This document shows positions 49,332 through 61,246 of a stretch of 64,000 nucleotides of DNA, one piece after another (positions within the stretch are counted from its first letter, which is position 1; each line of letters begins with the position of its first letter). The notes below the pieces were generated by a model. That model was not told the DNA's origin. It worked only from the letters and a program-made list of their open reading frames with translations, and did not search any database. Made by a program: the position numbers and the translations under genes. The stretch is taken from the NCBI GenBank assembly GCA_029718625.1, contig CM056380.1:47330017-47394016 (forward strand), written 5' to 3'. Source of the stretch: Synaphobranchus kaupii. Taxonomy: Eukaryota > Chordata > Actinopteri > Anguilliformes > Synaphobranchidae.

Positions 49332-49513
49332 GATGTGCAGCTCCAGGTAGTCTCCGAGCCCCGAGGAGCTGTCGACGCGCACCAGCACGGCCTCCTTCAG
49401 CTGCGTGCTGAACCCGATGGCCAGCCGGTCCGCCCGCGTGCTCGGCCGGTCGTTGGGCGGCCACGTGTACACGATCAGCCCGCCGTCTCGCCCGAAAATG
49501 TACGTCGTTCCCG
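49332..49513 (-). CDS. nrxn1: Neurexin exon encoding the N-terminal part of the LNS6 domain (partial gene)
   Basis: This is a 182-bp internal exon with acceptor cgtctcttcacag|CG and donor CACATC|gtgagt. It supplies two bases of a split codon and 60 full codons, reading [11 protein letters not shown], then [20 protein letters not shown], then [19 protein letters not shown]. An upstream G would make the split codon Ala, matching the HAGTTYIF junction known in neurexins. This is the first exon of the LNS6 domain shared by alpha- and beta-neurexin; the Asp in SGLGDYLEL is, from family knowledge, probably a calcium ligand. RADRLAIGF and [15 protein letters not shown] point to neurexin-1 over -2 and -3. 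GC3 is about 93% (56 of 60 codons), unlike its partner exon. It sits 47.9 kb upstream of the next exon in the transcript. No in-window ATG starts the protein; the start codon lies in upstream exons. Confidence 0.95.
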
Positions 49514-49824
49514 CTGTGAAGAGACGACAGGAGCAGAGCGTGTTAGCGCCGAGTCGGAACTATCGCCGTGAGCCGAGGGTCCGGACCCAACAGGGCCGGT
49601 CTGGATTAACCTGGATTGTACCGGACTGGACTGGATGAGGCGTTTGCCCTGAATTAAACCCCTGTATCTGACGTCCATCTAACTTTGCAGCGCCAAAACG
49701 AACTGAGCGGGGCTGTTAGAACTGAAAAACAATCAGACGGGTTTTTAAAATGCCTTCAGGAGATGGACATGCAGGCATTCAAGACCAAAACAGGAAGTTT
49801 TTCAGGTCACAACCATTTTGTATT

Positions 49825-50135
49825 GGCCAATTCCGTGGTAATGGGCTTAATTTTACTTGCTGTGGATAAGTCTTAAAGCCTAACTGATTATAAAAAGTTA
49901 TTAAAACTATATTAAAAACTAGATTATAAAAACTTTATCACTTCAGATGATACCCCTGCTATCATATCAAGATAAAAAAATTGGAAACTTCCTGCATGTG
50001 GAAGGGTCCAAGACCAAAAGAGCGTTGGTAACGGAATTACGTCAGAAAATTTGGTGTTATTTATTTATTTTTCCTTCCACATGCAGCAAGTAAAATTAAG
50101 GCCAAAATTGTAATTCCGTTACCGCGGAATTGCCC
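49825..50135. mobile_element. MITE-like element with about 40-50 bp terminal inverted repeats
   Basis: The left end ggccaattccgtggtaatg and gcttaattttacttgctg is matched in inverse by the right end, gcagcaagtaaaattaag through accgcggaattgccc. The right arm has about ten extra bases. tatt flanks both sides (49821-49824 and 50136-50139), a possible 4-bp duplication. A subterminal copy of ggtaacggaattac lies near 50026. It is 311 bp with no coding capacity; superfamily not recognised. It sits about 310 bp upstream of the neurexin exon acceptor. Confidence 0.72.
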
Positions 50136-51847
50136 TATTATGAACCCAGGATATTTCTGCACACTCAAGTGCACTGGAGAGCTTTCCCTTTCAAACCAAA
50201 CCTTGGCCCAACTTGCAATGGGCTACATCCATTTCACACTTTATTTCTGCCTTCCTATCTTAGCCACTGTTTCATTTCCAACCTAATCATCTCACTCACA
50301 TTGCTCTTACTCTTGTCTGGAGTAATGCAGAACAGTCAAACTACAGAGAATGAAAATGCACTTCTTCATGTACAAGACTCCCTTTAATCTTCTAAGTAAA
50401 ACCAGATATAAAAACCCATTCACTTCACTTTTATCAAGAACGACTTTCTCTCAATGTTACGAAATCACCGAAATGAACCCCCTTTGTCATCAACAGCGAA
50501 CACAGAGCCCCCAGAATCCAGAACGTTCCCTCACAGAGCCCTAGGACCTGCCCCGCTCCCCCCCAAACATGAATGGGACCTACACCCCTCTCTCTCCCGT
50601 GTCCGGACCCCACTGCACCCACGACACCCACTGGGACCATATGAACAGAGAGAGCCAGCAATAGCACCTAATGGGCATAATGGTAGATAATAGGAAAGGA
50701 CTCTGCAGGCTCGAATCCCGCTATGTCTTTTCCTCCATGGGTAATCTAACATTTCCCGACAGCCGAGAAATCGCCGGAAACACTCGCTAAGCCTCATTGC
50801 GTCAAACTGTCCACGATCCCTTACTCTCGTCTCACAGTAAAATGGCGAGCTGCCCCTTGCGTGGCCTCCCCAGAAGACTCGTCGGCAGACAGGTCTTAAT
50901 TAAACAAAACGGCCAAACGGTTCCCTCAACATGGCTCTTCTTGTCACAGGAGGAGCCGGATAAAGTGCCTGAGGAGGAATCCGGCCGCGTTCTGAGTCCA
51001 GGTACACAGCGTGATGTCCGGCTTTCCCTGTGGCTCTGCGCTTAATTAATAATGTCACAGTCAGTCTGTGCCTGGAGCCTGATTGGCCGAGGTGTTTAAT
51101 TGTACCCCCCCCATTAATCTCAGTGGTTATGATGTCATAAAGCAGAACACTGAGATTCTGGAGGGTTTGCGAACAATACAGCTACATTAACTAATGCTAA
51201 TTAAGCTTTCTACCAAAGGCAAATGCGAAAGCACATTGTTTGACATTTATTCACAAAAAGCACACAAAAAGAGCACAAAAGCAAACACTTTACTCAGATG
51301 TGAACTTCCAGCGTAGATTAGTGACCTCTGCAAATAGCCAAGAAAAAAGCATTTTCTCGCTAATGGATGGATAAGCGCTGTTAAGACTACAGCAGGAGAT
51401 GTGCTATATAATACATTCAAAATTGCCCAAATGTTGCCTCAGGGTAGTGCTGTGAAAAGTGATGATAACTGAGCTAATAGCAGCAGCCATGCTACCCAAC
51501 TGTGACATGCTGTTCCTCATTAACAGTGCCCATTCACTTCACAGTTTTTTGGTCATTATTGCTAAATCCTGCAAAAATTACCAAAGTTTTTGGTTCTGTC
51601 ACCTTAGCAGCTTGGACTGGATTAGCATAAGAACCACTGCTGGAAATGGATAATTTCCTTGTTAAGGAATTTCTGTGTGGCTGTGTAAAGAGGAAGAGGA
51701 AGGAGGGAGAAGAAGATAAAGAGAGATGGGGATACTATTTGATTAGCTAGTATAGCATGCAATGTGAGTGGCATAAACAGTCATAGAGGAACACATCATA
51801 TATAAATAAAAGAGATAGAGATGATGTTGTGTGTGTAAGAGAGATTA

Positions 51848-51912
51848 AATTATTATTATCTTATATTATTATTATTATTATTATTATTATCATCATTGTT
51901 ATTATTATCATA
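51848..51912. repeat. (TTA)n-rich tract
   Basis: Imperfect att/tta repeats at the 5' part of the LINE tail; the full copy has a similar shorter tract at about 47178-47200. Confidence 0.85.
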
Positions 51913-52045
51913 AATTGTTGTTGTTTCTTGTTCTGATAATATTCATTAACATTATTATTTTACTGCACATATGTATTTTAATAGATTTTTGTATGCTTTG
52001 GCAATACATACATATGTATTTCCTGCCAATAAAGCAACTTGAATT
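51855..52045 (+). mobile_element. 5'-truncated L2-type LINE tail
   Basis: After a TTA-rich stretch the sequence ttttactgcacatatgtatt, gtatgctttggcaatacata and cctgccaataaagcaacttg closely matches the 3' UTR of the LINE at 47190-47288. Only the tail is present, as expected from incomplete target-primed reverse transcription. Confidence 0.88.
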
Positions 52046-52383
52046 AAAATTTTAGTGAGAGAGAGGCTCTGCTCCAGAGATCCTTAAATATTCATTGAAA
52101 GGCCGAATGTTAAACTGTCACTGCAGTAACAATAGATTATACATCATTCTGACTGCAATTCCAATCATTTCCTGTAAACCGGCATAGGTATAAAAATATC
52201 AATAAATTATTTTGGGCTTATTTATATATTTATTGTCTCTCTCTCTTCGCCAGCATGCAGAGGTACGTTCTTTTTTTCTTTTAACCTTTCCTCTTTCTTT
52301 ATTCCTCTATCAGCATCCACTCTGCACCCATCGACCCCATGATCTTTCTCTTTCCCCCTTCCATCTCTATCCCTCTCTCAAGA

Positions 52384-52440
52384 TATGCTTCATTGGCCTG
52401 ACTGGTCAAGTTGCAGCAATGTCTCCAAATCAATAAATAA
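52384..52440 (-). mobile_element. Possible minus-strand LINE tail fragment
   Basis: atgcttcattggcctgactg and gcagcaatgtctccaaatc vaguely resemble the complement of an L2-type tail (tttggcaa...ccaataaagca). The similarity is short and degenerate. Confidence 0.25.
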
Positions 52441-52487
52441 TAATGCATGCCAAAAACAAATCAAAATAAATAATAAAAAAATAAAAA

Positions 52488-52493
52488 AATAAC

Positions 52494-52527
<34 letters not shown>
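52488..52527. repeat. (AAT)n microsatellite
   Basis: About 12 aat units after an A-rich stretch. Confidence 0.92.
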
Positions 52528-52530
<3 letters not shown>

Positions 52531-54784
52531 GAATCCTTCAAAATTAATAATACATTTCAATTCAAATTAATTATTTAAAAATAACTGCACTGTGGCATTG
52601 AGATAACTTTTGGATCTCCATTCTGCATGATTGAAATGTTTTTTTTTCCTAACCCGAGACTTGATTAGATCTCTTTCTGCATGGCCATCTCCTTCCTCGC
52701 CCCAAGCTAGTGCAGACTCGCCACAAGTTACAACATATTACCATTAAGCACTTTCACACCATGTCAGCGCCCTAAAGTCCCAGGATGAACACGCCCCCAG
52801 CATTGTATAATATGATCTGACGCCGCTGCTCCTGGCCTTGACAGTTTGCCTGCTGCTAATGAAGTCACGTGACTCTTTACAAGAGCACGGGCAACAGAGA
52901 GGGAAAGGCCTGCTCGCAAGAGAACTAATTAGAAAAGGAAAAGTTGCGAATTAGATGCAGCTTACTAGCATAACGAGGTACATTTATTGTTTCTGTGTCA
53001 TGACTGCATGTGTAGGTATTATTTATTATACCACTAGTCTTATATGCAGGCGTAACATCACAGAGGACAGGCATGGTCTAGAGATGGGAAGGTTGAGATG
53101 GTTTTGGAGAGAGTAGCAGAGACCGGTGTGCAAAGGTTGTACATTGGGAGCGACTGTGATGTGGCTGAATTTAAGATGGCTGCTCTTCTCTCCCACACGC
53201 AGTCCAGTGATTGTGGGAAGGAGCTGGTTTGGGTGCATGCTACAATGCTCTCCGTTTCTCTCAGATGGGTGCGGCCCCCCGGGTCTGAGCATTAAAAAAG
53301 ACCGCTAGAGAAGGCCCAGCTAGGCTACATGTGAACGGATGTATTCATCTCCATGGACCTGGCTCTAACTGAACGGCAATTCATTCAGCGATGCTGATAA
53401 CTCAGCTCGACACACACCATATTCTCAGGCTCCAGAAAACTCCATTGTTCAACACAATTTTTATCATCCCCCACCCCCTACTGATAAATCACCCCCTACT
53501 GATAACTCCTGGCTCAGCATGTAAGCTAAAACTGCATAAGGCCTGGAAGCAGAATGAAATCCACAATACTTAGAGTAACGTTGCAGATTTAGAAGACAAA
53601 CAAGCCCAATGAGAACTCGTCCATGTGGGCGGAAGTGTGGCATAACGTAATCTGACAGGTGTTCCTGAAAGCATTCGGGTTGGATTTAATTATCCCTCAT
53701 CTCTCAATTTGTTTGTCAGATCCCTCGGGACAGAAGCCCAGATATGGATCTGTTGTAGTCATTGGATACAGTGTCGTTCCCGGAAACTGTATCGGACTCC
53801 TGTCGGCGGCTCTTCGCTTTACGACTGTCTCGCTATCTTCCGCCCGCACTTTCTCTCTCACTGTTATTTTTGGCTTGTGACTTGGGGAATCAGCCCTAGG
53901 ATTTGTAGTGTCCTTCCCAAAGTCACCAAATGACTGAGAAGCACAATCGGGGCCTGATTTACTAAGACCTTTACCATGTGTAAAACCTTTCAGCCCTTAG
54001 AGTAATAGTACCTGACTGAACTCCTACAGAATACAAAGAAATATTCTGATGAGGTCAGAAATGTAGTCGCAGCCACTGGGCAGTGCCTCTAGAGCTCTTG
54101 TTAAACATGATATATGTGACAACGAACCAAACCCGGAAAATAGATTAATTCATTCAAGCTCCCTCCTCCACTACGCTCATGTTAGCTTATTATCAGCCTG
54201 TGGTCCAGAGACAGCCGTCGAAAAGAGAAGAGAAAGAGCAGAAAACATAGGGAAGGAGGGAAAGAGCAGATGGGAGGAGGCAGAAAAGAGGAGAGTGTAG
54301 AGACGGAAGAGGTAGGAAGGACAGGCGGGAGGGATGACTTGCAGGGGAACAGTAATTTGAAACGGCGCATTAAATATCAGTGCATTACGGTAAATTAGGC
54401 TGCCTCATTAGCATATACAATTACGTCCTGTTTTTGCATCGGCTTTTGTCTCTGCGTCTCCATTACTGCGGGGGTGTTGATCTGGGGGGAAAAAAACCAA
54501 ACTGAATGTAACTGCGGATCTGCGTGGGTGCACGACACCTAAGTGCCGCCCCTCCTCCCCCATTGCTGGGCGGACGGTGTGGAGGAACATGGCGCACAAA
54601 TTACACCCCAAAAGGGTTACACTCTTTCATCCTAGTCAGGCTATTAAATGAAGCGGACCATTAGCATCTTAAATAAGCTCATTTCCAGTGCATGAGAGTC
54701 ATGAGCCCGTTTCCCCTACGCTGCCTCTCACAGGTCAACTCCTGTGACCTTCGGAGAAATAATCACGCCTATTACCTTGACTGA

Positions 54785-54850
54785 AGACATTACATTACAT
54801 TTATTTAGCAGACGCTTTTATCCAAAGCGACGTACAGTAAGTGCGTACAG
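54785..54850 (+). repeat. Fish dispersed-repeat core
   Basis: acattacatttatttagcag, acgcttttatccaaagcgac and gtacagtaagtgcg: a well-preserved copy of the core shared by many teleost repeats and related to the copy at 38605-38660. Confidence 0.8.
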
Positions 54851-54952
54851 AGACATCATCAAGATCACTACAGAACAGACAAGGCAAAGCATATCCTTCG
54901 CATAATGTAGCAGCTATCCCTAGCAGAGAGGCAGAGCAAAGGCTTGTTTTAA

Positions 54953-54959
<7 letters not shown>

Positions 54960-54984
<25 letters not shown>

Positions 54985-54985
54985 T
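54960..54985. repeat. (CA)n microsatellite
   Basis: Thirteen CA units. Confidence 0.92.
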
Positions 54986-55056
54986 TGCACAGCGGTCTTC
55001 TGACGCCTCCTCCCGCAGCGCGTTCACTTTGGCGGGGGCATTTAAAGTCGGCTCGC

Positions 55057-55363
55057 TGTTACACCCTGGTATTACGCCCTGTCATTTCCCATACTTTCCC
55101 TCATGCCCTATTGGCAAGGTACTGTTGCTGGGGTTTTCTCTCTGCTGTTTTATCTATAATATGTTGATTGGAGGCACCTGGAGGGCTTGCTTTATAAGGA
55201 GCTCTCCATGGGCCGGCTGGGGTCTCTCTCAACGCTACCAGCAGCCGTCCTCGCAGCTATGCTGCCTGGGTTTCCCAGTTTTTACCTTAAATAAATATAT
55301 TTTATCGCACCTATTTTGTTACGTGTCCTTTATGTTGCTGCTAGCCAGGGGCTGGCCGTAACA
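55057..55363 (+). mobile_element. Solo-LTR-like segment
   Basis: A 307-bp segment bounded by TGTTAC and GTAACA (inverted, TG...CA ends). Inside are a TATA-like tttataagg at 55191 and an AATAAA at about 55290, in the order and spacing of an LTR promoter and polyadenylation signal. The flanking 5 bp (ctcgc and gtacc) do not match, so insertion is not proven. No internal retroelement sequence lies alongside. Confidence 0.4.
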
Positions 55364-58300
55364 GTACCGGAACACTGTGTCTCGGAGGAGCCAAAATTCC
55401 GCAGGAACAACAGTTACCGTCCACGTCGGTTTGCCTCGTTTATAATAAAAGCTCTGCTCTACCACGAGCATCCAAACACAGGCCTGAGGTGCGTCAGAGC
55501 AAGAGGGTCCTCTGGACGCGCAGTCACATAATTAAACAGCATCCATACTTCAGTTATCATACAACCAGTGCACTGACACAGTATCGGTGCAATGTTATTC
55601 AGAATGTGGGGCGTTTGAATCCGGTGTTATATACTGCAGAGCTACATGAAGGTGCTGGTAGAAGCTTAATCTACCCATGGGGTATTCTGAGTCTCAGTGT
55701 TTGGAGGCACACACCACCTGAAACTGAACCCCCGAGATCAATATAGCCCTCTGCAACGGCTAATATGTAAGTTGTCCTTCTAAGTGACACATTTTAAAAC
55801 TCTGATAATCATGTGCTTTGTGGCTAAGTCAATGCGAAGGATCCTTTTACAGACTTTGGCAGATAGGAACCGATTGCATCACAACTTTATTTATGTATGA
55901 TGTTAGATGTAAGAAAAATGCCCATGTTTGCCCATGTCAAAACATGACATTCATGGGGGCCCATACTCCCTTGCTGATTAAAAGCGTTTTATGATCCCGT
56001 CCTCAATTTAAACCGCGTGTGATCTTCAAAACGTTGAGGTCACCCCTGCCATGATTGCGTCACTGCTCATTACGAAAGAAAAAGAGTTTGTCAATGAAAA
56101 ACACATCCGGACTGAATGAACAAATACCAAAATGTCAGATCTAGATGCGCATAAGGGAGGCCGTTCTTCTGAGAGAAAGCAAGGACTGCCCCGGTAGAGC
56201 CGGGTCAGGCACCGCACTCTCGCTTGGCTACAGCGAGTCTGCTACTGACCCTGACGTCTGGTTCTCTGGCTCCTGCCCTAGCGCACCACGTGATGTTCTG
56301 TCCGTTTGACAGACCGGCGGCTTGTTATCGGGAAGAATAAAGGGGAAACTGGACCTGGACAGTTCAGTACGTCCAAAAAGAAGAGATGCCAGCCCTTTGT
56401 CAGGCTCTCTTGGTGCCTTATTAACAGCAAGACAAGCAGCAAAACCAACACATACGTCCGAGGGCCCTTTGTCTGGCAGATTATTGTCAACATTTTAACT
56501 TAGATCTTTCGCTTGTCTTATTTTTCTAGGGTTGCTTTTAGTGTTTTCTTCGCGGGCAATATTCATTAAAATGAGTGTCATATGAATGAGTGGGCAGCGC
56601 ATTGGAATATTCTAGCTAAGGCTAGAAAAAAACAGCCTTAGAAACACCGTTAACAATGGTTAAATCTGAATTTAACACGAAGCCGGAGTAAAATAAATAC
56701 TTCTAGTATCGCGTGCCGATGTATCTCCAGGGATCAATACAGTTACAATACACGCTGCAATGCCCACAGGATTACCCTTTTTTACATGGAAAGAAATCAT
56801 TACCAGGATTGATGACAATACAGACCAATCAAAAGGCAGTCCTATCGGTACCAAGAAAATGGATCATCGGTAATCAATGGCCTAGAAGATTCATTACCTA
56901 GTGGACAAAATCTTAAGTCAGACTTTTGAAAAATTCTATTTATTCCATTTTACTTATTTATTTTATTTAACTTATTTATTTTTCCTCCTGGCGGACTTAT
57001 TTTTTAACTGCACAGAAAGGTAGGAAGGAAATAATGTCTTTACACATATAAAAGCACAAACTATAGGTTTGAATTAAACACAATTTGTATTTTATAACTC
57101 TAACGGCACAACATAAACCTAAAATAATGAAGGGTAATAAATAAAAATATAATAATCTCTGAAACATGGGAGAGATTTTGTGTTTCTGCCAATGTGTCCC
57201 AATAGCTGGCTCTTTCACTGGAGTAAAAATGACTCTGATCCCCATGGTCCTGATCTTCCCCTTCCTGAGAACTCCCCAAAGTGCCATGTCTTTGTTTCTC
57301 TCTTTTTGCATTTCCTGTCACACTTTTTTCTCTCTCTCTCTCTCCCTCTCGCTCCCAGTCAATCTCGCCCAGCGATACATCAAAGGGGAATCCTTTTTTA
57401 GCACTCCTTCCTTTCTTGTTTTGAGAAAATGCTTTTAGAGCCATCTCCTTTCACAGGGCAATGTGAGTAATGCACACTCTTTGTGCTCTGAGTCTCGTCT
57501 GAGCAGTCTAGTGGGAGATAGAGAGGCCACAGCACTGTTGACATCTTCTCCCCTCACAAGCAGCAGGGCTCGTGTGGCGACGCAGTCCTAAATGAACCCC
57601 ATCTGTGGGGACATAGCCAAGTTCAGCAACAGCATTTGTTGAAAATCATCGGGCTACTAACATCGATCTGACCTCTCCTTAGCTTACAAACTATCCAGAA
57701 TATAAGCCTCGAGTATCACCTTTTATTCAGAGCACCCCCAGTCAACATAAATGTGTCTTTGCATCATAGCCACGGCCGCTACATAAGACATTTTGGGAAT
57801 TACAATTTCAATAAAATGTACGCACATACATAGACACATGCACACAAAACAGAAATAATAAAATGGGATAGATTGTATTATTTTACCAGTTTTGCATTGT
57901 GCTCGAGGCAGAGCAGTGATACTGCAGCACCATGGACAGCACCAGTTCCACTCACAGGAGTGCTGCAGGACCACGGACAGCACCAGCCCACATTCACTGC
58001 CATGGTAGCAGCTGCGGCTCTGTGCTAATCAAGGCAGCTAGTGTCAGTGGGATGGCATTAAGGCCCGATTCCAGAGCCTTTCAAGGAGACGGCCATTTCT
58101 GGCCATCTTTTGTCCACAGAGAGGCTCGGCATAATCTTCCTAAGACGGTTTTAAGTTTACTGGTTGCTTGTTTAGTTGCTTTGAAAGTGGTATTGTGTGG
58201 AGTACAACACCTGGCTCTCCACGTCAGCTCACCAGCAGGGCTAATCTGTGACCGATGCCAAAGGGGAGAGGATTTGATCACAGGGTTTGTCTGGCCTCTC

Positions 58301-59383
58301 GCTCATGTCTCTGCCAATAGGAGCGACGGGAAACAGACTGGACATTAGCAGCTCGTCCAATCGGCCTCGCAGATCGATAGATGTATCGAATTGGCGCGCT
58401 CGGACGCACGTCAACATCGACCCGAGGACATGCGCAGGAAGAGCACGCGATACAAGATACAAGAAAAAACGCGAAAGGAGAAAGCATTTATTTATACGGC
58501 TAAATATAATCTCTTGGTACGCGGGAGGTAGGGACAGCGGTTCTGGTCCACACTGACGGGTCTCTAACAACAGGCTGGTATAAGTGAGAGAGAGGAGAGG
58601 GAGGAGGAAGTGGGACATCGCTGCCGCAGGCTTCAGATCCACGCTCCGCCGGCGCTCTCATGTAAATGAGCCGGCCCCACAGTCTTTTTATATCCCATTA
58701 CTCACGGTGATGAATGGCGCTCCCGTTACCGATCCGGTAGCGCCGGAGTCAGCGGAACTGCTCCGGCCCGCACCGCCGCCTCTAAATCAGCGGCCACCTG
58801 CCCCTCCACCTCGCCGTTTGCCCCATAAATCTTTCGGGTATCGGCATGTTTGCGGCCCCGGCCGATAACGGCCAAACGGTCGGTCTCCGGCGCTATCGCA
58901 TCGGCGAGAGAAACTTCAGTTTTAAGCTTGGAGAAAGAACAGGGAACAGGGTCCAAGGCAAACGTACGCTACAGCCAGGCAGCCATGTTAAACAGCACTC
59001 AGACAAAATGGAGGGGGCTTCTTTGGACCGATCTAGTTATCCTACATCTGCGCTCGAGAGCAAGATAAGGGAGATCAGAGGGTTTCGTTTCTCCTGGGAA
59101 GCGCACTGATTGGCTGACAGTGGCAGGAAGGTGGAGGCTTTTTCCCCGTGCACAGCTGTTTTTCCGGACCAGGAGCTGCATGAAAGACAGATTGTCCTGT
59201 GGCAGGTGGCGTGAATGACTGGGGCATTTCAAGGTCCGGGAAACGCATTGTTTTACCCAGTAAGCACTAAATTACCCTGCCTGTCTCAAACGCTTCGCTT
59301 CCTGTTCTGTGACAGAGGAGTCCCTCTGGATCTACCGAAAGCTATCCTGTTTTTTTTTTTTTGTTCCTCTCCTACATACGCAT

Positions 59384-59397
59384 GCACAACACACACA

Positions 59398-59467
<70 letters not shown>
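59384..59467. repeat. (CA)n microsatellite
   Basis: Long CA run with two aaacac and one atac interruption, after a T run at 59350-59362. Confidence 0.94.
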
Positions 59468-59468
<1 letters not shown>

Positions 59469-60543
59469 GCAGATCTCACCTCTCTGCGCTTCATGATGCA
59501 TGGTGGAAAATGAGCAAAGACAAACAGCGAGTAGGTATCACTCACTGGCCTCATTTCCTCGCTTGAAAAACTTAAGTCAAGATAACCTTCAAGCATCAGT
59601 CTCAATAATATCCTGTATGTGCTGGTGGGAGAGGGATACAATGACAATATGAATAAATCACATGGTGCGCACGCTGACACTGGCCTGGATTTAGACATTT
59701 CTCCTGAATTTAACTCAGAAATAAAAGTGTTTGTTTTGTATAAGAACATGACGAGAACAGGCTATTCAGCCGATCTAAGCCCATCATTGCATGACCCGGC
59801 AAGCTGTTCTACACACTGGCAGCTCTGCGTAAACAAAATAAAAAGTCTGATATTACATTTAACAGTGAGTTGAAGTTAAAGACAAATGCTAATTGAATAC
59901 AGGCCTTTGTTTTGGTTGCTACACATCGGAAGATCGGTCTCAAACCTGTCAGGTTTCTAACCTGTTTATGGAACTATTCCTCATATCTCTTTCATATCTA
60001 ATGCATTTTCTTATTCAAAGCCAAGCCTCACAGCCCATGACAACGGAACACAGCAACGCCGGATGTTGATGCGATTGCCATCGACCCTCCGGTGTTTTTG
60101 TTTTTAACCATAGACTGGACGTAAGCCCAGTGGCACTGAAATAGGGATTTTCTCAGCAACAGTCAGTTTCCTCGCAAAATCCTAATGTTTACATGCTTAT
60201 AGATAAACGGCGCGATACGATTCAAATGTAAATTGGCGGGCTCACGAGGGACAGTCGATAAAGACGCTCCCCGTGACCGCAGGCTGAGCCCGGCAGACGC
60301 AGATTAAAGCCTTCGGTCTTTCCGCGTCACCAGCTGGCTCCGAGCGTGACACGACCTGGCCTCGTTCTGTCCCTGGCTTACGTAGGCCAGGGACCCTCGT
60401 GTTACGGCCACATCGCTTCCTCCCAACGGCACACCGGGTGCCCATAGGCTATATGCACCAGTTGTCAGTACTGGCAGGCTCCACCCCTGTGGTCTGTAGG
60501 GTGTTAAACAGTCAGTGGGTCACAGGCATGTGCTTTAGGGGAG

Positions 60544-60544
<1 letters not shown>

Positions 60545-60582
<38 letters not shown>
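60545..60582. repeat. (GT)n microsatellite
   Basis: About 18 GT units. Confidence 0.92.
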
Positions 60583-60583
<1 letters not shown>

Positions 60584-60827
60584 GCCAGCCCTCTCCGTCT
60601 CTGTGAGGCTCTCCCGGAGCTCGGGGGCCACACCTGACACATCTTTCAAGCCGCGGACAAACAGGGAGGTGGGTGGCGGGGCGTCTTAGTGGGTGATAAT
60701 GCGGTCCGGCACAAAGAGGCTGTTTCACGGGGCTGGAGGAGAGAGAGCAGAGGCCTGAGCCATATGCATCATCCTGTCCCAGCAGCACCTCCGGCCTCTC
60801 TCTCCTCATATAGTGTAACTAGGAGCT

Positions 60828-60870
60828 GTGTGTGTGCGTGTGTGCGCATGTGTGTGCGTGTGTGTGTGTT
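60828..60870. repeat. (GT)n microsatellite
   Basis: GT repeat with GC interruptions. Confidence 0.9.
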
Positions 60871-61039
60871 TGTTGTTTGCGGTGCAGTTGAAATAGTGTG
60901 AGCAGAGGGTTGGAGGTGTGAATACTGTACTGTATCTAACAAGGCTGCTGGAAAACAAAGTTGATGACAAATGAAGAGCCCCAGGAGAAGAAGGGTTCCC
61001 TTTAAGGACAAACATAAAAGACTGCATAAGAGGCATGAC

Positions 61040-61212
61040 TTTTGTGTGTGTGTGTGTGTGTGTACATATGATTGTGTATGTGAGTGCATGCTTGTGTGTG
61101 TGTGTGTGCTTGTGTGAGTGTATTCATACCATGCATGAGTGTGTGTACTTATGAGTGTGTATGTGAGTGTATGCTTGTGTGTGTGCGTATGGATGTGTAT
61201 GTGAGTGTATGC

Positions 61213-61245
<33 letters not shown>
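61040..61245. repeat. GT-rich tract with recurring TGTGAGTGTATGCTTGTG units
   Basis: Several GT blocks separated by atgtgagtgtatgcttgtgt-type segments, about 60-70 bp apart. Confidence 0.88.

Positions 61246-61246
<1 letters not shown>

Noticed and set aside
50434..50690. Overlapping 77-88 codon frames upstream of the neurexin exon, considered as an extra neurexin exon
   Set aside because: No LNS or EGF-type residues and no matching splice phase.
58584..58956. Pro-rich plus frame and overlapping minus frame in a CpG-rich patch, considered as a beta-neurexin first exon
   Set aside because: Neither strand shows the His-rich segment or a donor in the phase needed to join 49513.
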